DNA of 64,000 nucleotides from Omphiscola glabra (lineage: Eukaryota > Mollusca > Gastropoda > Lymnaeidae): contig OZ024808.1 in assembly GCA_964017045.1 (NCBI GenBank), positions 25,226,396-25,290,395 of the forward strand. The letters are read 5' to 3'. This document shows positions 33,249-45,200 of the stretch, piece by piece (the stretch's first letter is position 1; each line of letters opens with the position of its first letter). The position numbers and the translations under genes were made by a program. The notes under the pieces were generated by a model. It did not search any database and had not been told where the DNA came from. It was given only the letters and a program-made list of their open reading frames with translations.

Positions 33249-36200
33249 CTGAAGAAAGCAGTATAGTAAAATAGACGTTACACGGGAGGTTGTGTAGCTC
33301 AGCTCCTTATAAGTGACGTAACAGTGTTACGATAATCACTGATTGAAAATGAATACAAAAATTAAACATAAATAAACTAAAGGGGCCTCTGACAACTCAA
33401 TAACTAGGTTCGTTTTTTTAAAACGTAAACGATAATATAGGTGGGACCACGTTCAAGCCATTTAAAGTAAATAATCATAACAAGTTATGTTTACGCTTGA
33501 AAAAAAAGACAAGACAATGGACCGGACGTTTCGGCAAGATGCCTTCTTCAGCAGAAGATACAATACAATAAACAACAGATACATTAAAATTAAAAAATAA
33601 AACTTATGTTTTGGAAGATCTTATTAAAGTTAATGTAGGGCAATGTAGCTCATTGTAGGTCAGTGTACCTCAATGTGGGTCAGTGTAGCTCATTGTAGGT
33701 CAGTGTAGCTCAATGTAGGGCAATGTAGGTCAGTGTAGTTTTCAGCCTATTTTCAAGCATGTCTTGTTCCACTATTTTAAAAACCCTTCCTTTTTTTCTA
33801 ATTTCATGAGCTCAACTTAGGTCAAAGTGCACCTATTGCTCTAGCCTGGCGCTCAAAATTTGTTGGAGTCAAAAGAAAAAGAGAGACACCACCTGAACTG
33901 CTGCACCAAAGAATGTCACCAGGATGTCAGTCAGACAAAGTCTCAAATAAATTAGTTTAAGTAAGTTTAAGACGTGTGATTTGTGTATTGAGACAGACAC
34001 TGACACTGTAATGAGTGTGAGACAGACACTGAGACAGACACTAAGACTGACATTGAGACTGACATTGAGACTGACATTGAGACTTACATTGAGACTGACA
34101 TCTGATATTGAGACTGACATTGAGACTGACATTGAGACTGACATTGAGACTGATGTCTGACATTGAGACTGACATCTGACAGTGAGACTGATATTGACAC
34201 TGCCATTGAGTCTGACATCTGACACTGAAACTCATGGCCCAGTAACTTACTTGATGATAACAAAAGGCACCCAGACCAGGGTGAAGACCAGACACATGAT
34301 ACAGGTGATGTAATAATTCCTTGGCCGCGACGACAGCTCCACATAAACCTTCTCATAGAACTGGATACGTTTTTTGAAAGACCTGAGGAAAAAAGGGAAT
34401 TAATCATTGGACTTTACATCTCCTTCTATTAAATTAAAAGTCACCTCCCTTTGGCACATAAAATGTTCATTTTAGGCATTGCTATTTTAAAAGGTTAACA
34501 AAGTTCTCGTATCATACTCCCAGGCATAACTGAGACTCTTGTATCAATCTCCAAGCCGCTACAACGTAAAAACCTCCACACTTCAAAACTCTCCTCCCAG
34601 CCAAATCAGTCTGCCACCTGATGTTCCAGTAAGGTGAATCCAGTGCGTTCGCTAGCAAACGCCGTTCGTACTATTTCCTTCTGTTTATAGTATTAGCGAT
34701 TGATGAATTTAAATTGAATTTAATTTGTAAAAATTAATAAGCAACAGTTTTCTGTTTCTTTGGATTTTGAAAGTTTTTGGATTCTTTTACATTAATTTAT
34801 TTTTATTTTTTTTAATTTTTTTTTTTAAATTGTTTTTTTTTTCTTTTCTTAAATATTTGCCAAAATTTAACTAACCAGTTTGCCCGAAACAGATTCGAAC
34901 CCACTCCACCACACGTCTGGCTTACTCCAACACACCACTGGCAACCTCCACCACACCACTGGCAACCTCCACCACACCGCTGGCAACCTCCACCACACCG
35001 CTGGCCCACTCCACCACACCGCTGGCAACCTCCACCAAACCGCTGGCAACCTCCACCACACGGCTGGCAACCTCCACCATACCGCTCGCCCACTCCACCA
35101 CACCGCTGGCCCACTCCACCACACGGCTGTCCCATTCCGCCACACCTCTGGCCCACTCCACCACACGGCTAGCCCACTCCGCCACATCTCTGGCCCACTC
35201 CACCACACCGCTGAACCACTCCGCCACACCTCTGGCCCACTCCACCACATCTCTGGCCCACTCCACCACACGGCTGGCCCACTCCGCCACACCTCTGGCC
35301 CACTCCACCACACGGCTGTCCCACTCCACCACACCGCTGGCAACCTCCACCACACCGCTGGCAACCTCCACCATACCGCTGGCCCACTCCACCACACCGC
35401 TGGCACACTCCACCACACGGCTGTCCCACTCCGCCACACCTCTGGCCCACTCCACCACACGGCTAGCCCACTCCGCCACATCTCTGGCCCACTCCACCAC
35501 ACCGCTGAACCACTCCGCCACACCTCTGGCCCACTCCACCACATCTCTGGCCCACTCCACCACACGGCTGGCCCACTCCGCCACACCTCTGGCCCACTCC
35601 ACCACACTGCTGGCCCACTCCGCCACACGGCTGGCCCACTCCACCACACCACTGGCAACCTCCACCACACCGCTGGCAACCTCAACCACACCGCTGGCTC
35701 ACTCCATCACACCGCTTGCCCACTTCACCACACCTCTGGCCCACTCCACCACACGGCTGGCCCACTCCGCCACACCGCTGGCCCACTCCACCACACGGCT
35801 GGCCACACTCCACCACACCGCTGGCCTACTCCACCACACCGCTGGCCCACTCCACCACATCGCTGGCCCACTCCGCCACACCGCTTGCCCACTCCACCAC
35901 ACGGCTGGCCCACTCCACTACACCGTTGGCCCACTCCACCACACCGCTGGCCCACTCCACCACATCGCTGGCCCACTCCACCACATCGCTGGCCCACTCC
36001 ACCACACCGCTGGCCCACTCCGCCACACCGCTGGCCCACTCCGCCACACCGCTGGCCCACTCCGCCACACCGCTGGCCCACTCCGCCACACCGCTGGCCC
36101 ACTCCACCACACCGCTGGCCCACTCCGCCACATTGTTGGCCAGCTCCCCAACTTTGAAAAGCAAAAGATCTACTAACTTGGTAAATAAATAGGCGCTGGT

Positions 36201-36700
36201 AATGGCCATGGCAAATAAGCTGGGTATCGATACCAGCACCCCAGCGGTCAGCATGTAGGCGACTTGTTGCTTGGTATCGATCATGCATATCGACGTGGCT
36301 TTGTTGAAGACTGCAGACTGTGGTAAAGCAAGTATTAATGCATCACGTGTTCAAAAGCTTGAAATAAAAAAAAATTCAATGAAAAATTAAGAAAGTGGAA
36401 TAATTTTCTCAATAAAATAACTCTATCGATAGAGAGACATAGAGATGCATTCAAATGTATTGGAATTATTTTATTACTGAATACCATTGTACATTCTTTG
36501 GGCTGAGACGGGGTCAGTTTTTACTACACACAGTCCTGGTCCGGGTATATCGAAACATTAACAGGCGGGTCCGAGTCCATGTGTTACAAAAAAAGAGTCA
36601 GCTTCTCTTTTTCTATATTAAATTCCAACCTAGGTAGAGACGCGAAAAATGCATATACACAACCAGTATTACGAAGGCATCAAAGTTGAAGGCTTCCAAA

Positions 36701-36779
<79 letters not shown>

Positions 36780-39162
36780 AATGAGCTATAGGGACCTAAC
36801 GCCAAAGAGCCGAAAATATTTTGATACGTTCGGACTCTTAAAAACAAACATAGTTCTTTTCTATTATTTTACGGAAATCGAATAAATTTACATGCGCAAA
36901 AAATATTATATTTCCGCTTTTATTTTAGCAAAAGTTTAAGTATTATTATTATAAATTACAAATACATATAAAGAAACAACTAAGGAACTATCTGAAGCAT
37001 TTTATATGCGTTTAAAAGTTATGAAAACAAAATTAAATAGAAAAAATATGATCAAAGAAATACACAGTAATCACATTTATCGGGAAAACCTAAACATCAG
37101 TTGTTGTTAGTGCGTTTTTTAGCGCGTTGTCAATAAGGCGAAATAAAATTAAAATTAATTAGTTCTAAATAATCACACAAATGACGTCATAAAGCGAATA
37201 GCCTATTTAGCCAAAGCTAAAAGTTCTCTGATTTAATAAAAGAGCGTGACAAAACTGATGATGTACATTCCCCTTCTTATAAGTAAAATTAATAAATAGC
37301 ATTGATTGCTTTTTAAATTGCTAAACTTAAATACTAATTTAGCTTTGTATTTTTAACATTTAATACGTTTGTACTTTTTATTCATTCCAAAAATAAACTT
37401 TTATGAAATTTATAAAGTAGTAAAAACTTTACATTTAAAAATAATTTTAATAAGAAAATGCCTTTTAATTAAATTGGTGTAGCAAAACTAAATAGCCAAA
37501 TAGCATTTTTAATGCACTTATCACTGATCTAGATGAGAAATAAGCATATTAAATGCAAAATAATCTTCAGCGTAAGTAAGGGGGCTACAATCCAGTGGAT
37601 GATTTATTATTCTTTTTAAAACTCTGTGTAGCCAACTATACACTATACATTCATTTTGCCCAGTGCAGCACAAGATAAGCCTCAGAATAAATTTGATCAA
37701 TAATTAACCTTCTTCGATACCTTTATATCGATGGTAGGAAATTAAGTTCATGCTTTTTCACTTGGATGACAATATCTTTCAATCCAATGACAATTCAGTT
37801 GTAAAAAAAAAAAGAAGCTATATTCTCATTTTACATATGAACATGTGTTAACCAATTAAGAAAATCAATGACTTTAACAAAACATAAAAATATTTTCATA
37901 ATTATCCCCAGGGATATCAAAACCCAATCACTTTACACAAGTGAAAATTTAATTTTAAAAATAGAGATTTTATTAGATAGAGAGATAGAAAGACAGACAG
38001 ACAGACAAATACACAGATATATGATAGATAGATAGAGATGTAGATAAAAGATAGCTAGACGGATGGATGGATGGGTGAAAGGATGGATGGATGGAAGGGT
38101 GGGTGGGTGAGAGGATGAATGGATGGATGGATGGATGGATAGATAGGTAGGTAGGTAGGCAAGTAGGTTGGTAGGTAAGTAAGTAGGTAGATAGATATGT
38201 AGGTAGGTAGGTAGGGAGATAGATGGGTAGATAGATACAGACCTGTTTACTCTTACGATTTTGGATTACAATGTACGATTTTGATGTGTATACATTATAT
38301 ATACTGAGTGTTTTTTTACTATTAAGATAATGTATTGAACGATTTTGTGATGAAATTGTACGATTTTAAGATTTTGAGGGTAAACAGGTCTGTTAAGATA
38401 GTAGCTGGATTGGTAGATAGTTAGGTAGATAGGTAGGTAGGTAGGTAGGCAGGCAGGCAGGCATGTAGATGGCAAATAGGTAGATAGGTAGATGATAGAT
38501 AGACAGGTAGATAGATAGATAAACAGACAGACAAACAGACAGGCAGTCAGACAGACAGAGAGACAGTAGGAGAGACAGAAAGAGAGACAGTCAGAGAGAA
38601 AAACAGACAGACAGAGATTTAGACAGAAAGACAGACAGAGAGACAGACAGAGAGAGAGACAGACAGAGAGGCAGACAGAGAGAGAGACAGACAGACAGAG
38701 AGACAGACAGAGAGACAGACAGAGAGACAGACAGAGAGACAGACAGAGAGACAGACAAAGAGACAGATAGACAGACAGAGAGATAGACAGGGAGACAGAC
38801 AGAGAGATAGACATAATGACAGAGAGATAGACAGAGAGACAGAGACCGAGAGACAGCTTGAGAGACAAACGTAGAGACAGAGAGACAGACAGACAGAGAG
38901 ACATATAGACCGGCAGAGAAACAGAGAGACAGACAGAGAGAAAGAGAGACAGACAGAGAGAAAGAGAGATAGACAGAGAGACAGACAGAGAGACATAAAG
39001 ACAGGCAGAGACAGAGAGACAGACAGACAGATAGGGAGACAGACTGAATGACAGAGAGACAGACATAGAGACAGACAGAGAGACAGACAGAGAGACAGAC
39101 AGTCAGACAGACAGACAGAGCATCCTTGAATAATTGCAAAAAAGTTATCTAATTCGGTAAAC

Positions 39163-39203
<41 letters not shown>

Positions 39204-42200
39204 AGTATATCCTGTATGTGCTTCTATACCATCAATCCAAAGTGATGAAAATTGTGTGAATTGTAAAAAAGTGCAAATGTTTCTGAATTATTACACACAT
39301 TTTACAATATTCCGTTTTGGGACCAGGGACCTAAATTCTTTTTTTCCCCCTTTTATGAGCTAAATATAATTTTCGTATGCGTTCCTATACCATTCATCCG
39401 ATGGCGATAAAACTTTGGTAAGTTGATGTGCGCACCAATGGTTTCTGAATTAGCTTATCCATTTTGAAATATTCCTTTTCGGGCCGGAGCCCCAAATAAT
39501 TTTTTTCTTATTTGAGCTATACAAATATAATTTTAATCAGTGCTATTGCATGGGTGGCTAGAAATCAAACAAATACAAACGACATTTCAGTTTGTGTGTG
39601 ACATAAGAACAACCATTTTAAAATTTTAAGTTTGGGGCCCGGGGCCTTATTTTAAAAATAATAAATATTTGAGCTATCTAAATATAATTTAAAACAGAGC
39701 TACTGCGTGGGTGGATCAACGCTACAAGTGTGTGGACTAAATTATGAAAATACTTGCTTCTCACGTAAACAGATATATGTTGCTTGCTCACGCGTTGAAA
39801 AAACTTCTAATTTATTTGTGTACGCACTAGACGGAAAAAAACAATAAATGTTTTCTATTTAAAAATTACTTTAAAACTAAATTAAAACACAAACACTTTT
39901 TTCATTGAGTGTCATGAAACGCATGCCGGGTTCTCGCTAGTTAGCTTAATAATATAATCCTAATCCAGCGATTCTCAACTTTGTTGATGCCGGGACCCTT
40001 TTTCCAAGTTTTGCGGACTCACAAACAGAATTTTACTTTGAAATTGAGTAACAGGTGGTGGAGATGGGGGGTGGGGGGAAGAGCAGTTTTGTATTAAGAA
40101 TGGTGTTGGTACTGTAAATTTTATAGGGGGTGGAGGGAAGAAGAAATAATGGCTAATTAGGGTGGAATGTCTTTTTTTTTGGGGGGGGGGTGTGGGGGAG
40201 ACGACTTAAGTGTAACCTTAGATAAAATATTTAGGGTTTTTTTTTAGGGGAGGGGCTGAACTTAAATTTTGGCAGCTTCCACGCAAAACTATTACCAGGT
40301 GTGGGAATTTATCAGACTTGGCAAAGGTTATGAAGGGGTCACGGCACTGAAGAAGTTGATTATTAATGGGTTAGGCTTATATTTACAGCTATTTTTGATG
40401 CCTTCGTGATACCAACCGGCTCTAGACATGCGCTTTTCACTTCTCTGCACTGTGGTGAAAGTATTATAGCAAATGAGGATTAACTAAGTTGTTTTTTTTT
40501 AACCAACCGGACACGGTTCCGTATGTTTTTCCGGGTCCGGGAATGAAACGAGAATTTTCGGGTACCCGGATCAGGACCCGGCTCAGCCCTAGTATTTATA
40601 ACCAGGTTAAGATTGGCTATTCAACTCAGATCCAAATCATGATAATAATTTAGATTGAATTTACATTGTTTAATTTATCTCGTTAGGTGTATAATAATAC
40701 AACCGTACATGTTCCTGATTTACATATCAAGATATAAGGTTTTGTTATTATTTTTGGTTTTCGACATATCAATGAAAGCGTTAAGAGTTAAAAATAAAAT
40801 AATAAGAATGGAAACAATCACGCGCAGCCTATTTTTAACCAATCCCGGAACAGACCGCGCCATTCCTGAACTCGCATCTCTACCATCTCGTTTGATATGT
40901 GAAAGCCTCAAGCTGGCAGCATGCTCAACAGCCGTGCCAAGCGGGTCAACAAATCATCCCCAAATAACCTGCCGTCAAGATAAGTCTTGAACTGCTTAAT
41001 TGAATTCAGAGATCAAAGGGAGTCCATTCTGAAGGGAGACCATTCTGGCTCAGATGCCGGATGTTCTTTCTCACCTCACGAAACGATTTATTTACAATCA
41101 CATGTTAGGTCATGGTTTTCACGGCATGCTTCAACGGGGGAAAAAAAAGAGGGTGGGGGGGGGATTGGCGCTTTTAGCTTAAGGAGGGGGGTGTGGCTTG
41201 GGGTTGCTATTTAGTATTAAGGTGTGTGTTTGTAAGTCCTAAAATGCTCACCTCGAAAGAGAAGAGCGGTGGACAGCAGAACGAGACCGCCACGATCCAG
41301 GAGAAGACAATCCAGCAGAGACTTCGAGTAGGGGACATCATCACGTTGTACCTCTCGGGCTTGCGCACCGCCACGTAGTGGTCGACGTTGAGCCAGGTCA
41401 GAGAGTACAGCTTGGCCGTCATCAGCGTGGTGAAGACGTAGGCCTCAACGCTGCAGAACATCTCACTGGCGACAAGAAAATTGTTATTTACAACAAAGGC
41501 CTCCACGCTACAGAACATCTCACTGGCGACAAGAAAATTGTTATTTACAACAAAGGCCTCCACGCTACAGAACATCTCACTGGCGACAAGAAAATTGTTA
41601 TTTACAACAAAGGCCTCCACGCTACAGAACATCTCACTGGCGACACAAAAATGGAGATTTAAAACATGCTCTAATGTTATCATTAATGTACGGGAAATCT
41701 TTTATGAAGAGCCGTCACTTGACCTTTTGAGCCCCCCCCCCCCCCCCCCCCATTTTTTTTTTCCACTTTATAAATGTGCGTACGATCGTATTCAAAATTA
41801 AAAGTTGAATATCTTCTATGTCACAATTTCAGAACTTCAACTATCCGAAGCACCCTAGGGCGCAGCCGCTAATAATGCTGGGTCCACGCGATGGCTTTCT
41901 GTTTATGCTGGTAATATTAGTAATGAACAAAGAAAAATGGCTGAACGAGAAGTTCATCCGTTGTTTATAACATTCCCTGCATTATTTGCTGGCCCAACCA
42001 TTTGGAACACCCTTCCTGCCGCTCTCAGACACAGCCAGACGCTGGGGTCCTTCAAGACAAATTTTAAAACTCATCTATTTCGCAAACACCTTCTGGGGTG
42101 AAGTTGTCCACCATCTTTTCCAGCTAGTTATTATCTCCAAGCTTTGTTCATTATACCGTGCTTCGAGCCTTTGGGGATGAAGCGTGATTTTTCAAACGAA

Positions 42201-45200
42201 CTTTATTATTATTATTATTATATTTATATTTCAAACATTTAATGGCATCCCCCCGCCCCCTTACACATGATGCCCCCGTTTACCACTTCCACTTATTAAA
42301 ACAATTTCCGAGACTTCGACCAGGGGTCAAGTTAATTGCACTCCTCATTCCCGTTGCGTGAGAGGAAGTTCACGTGACATATGATACACGTAACTCCGCT
42401 GTGCAAAGTCTCATATCGGCTAATGTTCGTTTCAAGTATTATTTTCCTTTGGCGTCTCGATCAATAAACGCCGGTGTCATGGAGAAAGAAATAAGTTGAT
42501 GACTGCGTCACGTGAAACATATGGCGCTGAAACTGGTTTGTTATGTTTGCTAAATGCTCGTCTCGAGTGTTACCATACAGTCCGTGATCAATGACTGCAG
42601 CTGTCATGTCACTGTCAGAACAGGTGAAACCGCGTTGCCAATCTTCCCTTTGTCACGGAACAGCTGACAACAAATCCATATACCCGCATCATGACATTTC
42701 AGATGTTTTTTCTTCGCTGACTTCCTGGGGACTGAGAGTATGTAATCATAAATAAATGCTCTTTTGTTGTTTTTTTTAAAGCAGTGGACGCCATCACGTG
42801 GGAAAATTTACTGTTGCTATTTTTAGGTACCACCCAGAGGCGTAACTGGGTTTTTGGCGCCCTTGGCCAATTTATTTTTTAAATAATAAAAAATTTAAAA
42901 ATTAGAGATCTAGCGGCGCCCTTTTGAACTGGCGCAGGCCGGCGCCCTTGGCAACTGCCCCAATGCCAAGCCGTTGTTACGCCTCTGGTACCACCCACTG
43001 GCGTGCTTCTGCTGATTTCAGTGCATGGCTGTTCGGAGGTCAGTTTCCATTTACTGATTTGCATTCGACATTATTTTCGGTTTTAAATCTTTCGGTAAAG
43101 GCTAATCACATATTTTAAAACCACTTCCTTATGTTCTAAACGAAGGCTTTGCCTATATGTGCCCGCCTTGACAATATTAAAGGGCTGAAAAGATCAGAGG
43201 GAATATTTATGTATTTGTTAAGAGCAACCTACTGAAGTACTGGCATGTATTAGATTATAATGCAATTTAAGTTCACACGTAAAATGCATATAACATACGT
43301 AAAACTATTATCTTAAGTACTTTATATGTGGATTCAAACTGGATAATCTAAGGAAGCTAATGGATATTGAATGTCAGTGTGGTACTTCAATCAACATTCC
43401 GGCATTGAAAAATAAAACGACAAACGTTTGGCAAGAGTTAATTAAAAGCTGGTCAAACAGATGGTGTGTGTGTGTGTGTGCATCGGTTCACATATAATTC
43501 ATCAATTGTTATGGCATCAACCACAGTGACATGGGGGTGAGGAGTGGTTTTTGGGGGGGGGGGTAGATTTATGGTTCATTTTCCATTTCTCGAGATGATC
43601 CGAGCAACATGCTACACGCGTTATTTACATGTTTGCTGGTCACGATGACAAGTCTTTAATATAGTCAGTAAAACAAAGTATGGGAAAACCTGAAAAGGGG
43701 AACGCAGCAAAACAACCAACGTGTCGGCAGGAAGCCTTCGTCAGCGAACAAACACAATATTTTTTTTAAAAATAGCACTTAGCTGACAGTTAGTATCCGA
43801 GAGGGCAACAAAAGTAGTGCACAATTCTTTTGCTGCCATCTCGGTTACTACTTTTCAGCTAAGTACTATTTTAAAAAAATGTAATTCTGTTTTTTTTTTC
43901 TGTTGCAGGTTCGACGACGAAGGCTTCCTGTCGACACGCTCGTTGTTGTTTTGTTTTTTTTGCGTTCCTTTTTGAAGGCTTTCTCATACTTTGTTTTACT
44001 CATTTCCTCTTTTTGCTTGACTGATTGTAGTGTCTCCCCCTTTTTACCATAATATATGTCAAGGGTATGAGAATCACTGTTGTTATGTGTAGATCACTGT
44101 TGTGTTTGGTGCGTAAAAGATGTTTGTTAGAGATTATATGTGTAGCGGTATCTATTTTGTGAGATTGATGTGACGTATTTGTGTACGGGGAAATGACGCG
44201 TTAGTTTAGTGGTTGTTATCTCATTATTATTATTATTATTTGTTGTCTTATAGTGCTAGGCTCACCACGCTGTACATAAAAATATTAAAAAAGAGACATA
44301 ATGGTGATATTAACATAAAATACATATATATAATAAAGAACAAATGTATAGAGACAAAACAAAATCTAATGCATATTCACCTCATCCACACCAGAACTTT
44401 TACATGACAAGCCATGGACGGCGGCCAGCAGCAGCGTTTATCGGTCAGATGTGGGGAATCAGTCGGGGTAGTAGAGTTTAAAGAGATGTGTTTTGAGTGC
44501 AGTTTTGAAGGCTGTAATAGTTGATATATTGCGGATGTGTAGTGGAAGAGAATTCCATTGTTTGGGGGCACAGTAAGAGAAAGATCTTTAACCGTATGTT
44601 TGTGTGCGAGTCTTGGGGACAAAAAGAATACGCCCGTCTGCGGAGGAGCGAAGCTGTCGAAGGGGTAAATAGACAAAGAGAAGTTCGGTTAGATATGAAG
44701 GGCAGGAATTCGAGAGTTTATAGTCAATCCGTGCTTGTACAGGTAGCCAAAGAAGTGAATGAAGTAGTTGTGTGGCGTGATCACGTTTGCTTGCCTTTAA
44801 AACTAGCCTAGCAGCTGAGTTTTGAACCTTTTGTAGTTTTTCTAAGAAGTGTTTTGGTGAACCTGACAGAAGAGAGTTGCAATAGTCAAGACGAGAGAGA
44901 ACAAGAGCATAGACTAGGGTTTTTGTTGCACTAGCTGTGAGGTAGTGGCGGATTGAGCTGATCTGACGGATGGCCGTGTATGCAGAGCGACAAATGTGGG
45001 ATATATGATTATCAAGAGACAAGTTGTGAGACAGAAAATAACCAAGATTCCTAGTGGAGGATGTAAACTGTATGTCTGAGTTACCATTATATAGATGGCC
45101 GTTGTAAAATAGTGTGTTGATTAGTGTGTTTGGCTGGAACGACTTCATTATTATATATATCAACGATATTTAAGTAATTGTTGTAGAATAATCATTATCG

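Noticed and set aside
33020..33274. Plus-strand ORFs opposite GPCR exon 5
   Set aside because: Antisense shadows of the TM7 exon.
34880..36157. 425-codon plus-strand ORF and several minus-strand ORFs
   Set aside because: Entirely made of a 21-bp repeat whose length is a multiple of three; no domain, and it lies in a GPCR intron.
38266..39139. Ser/Leu/Cys/Val ORFs on the minus strand
   Set aside because: Translations of ACAG/AGAG microsatellites.
44521..44811. Plus-strand ORF in the LINE
   Set aside because: Shadow of the minus-strand reverse-transcriptase frame.
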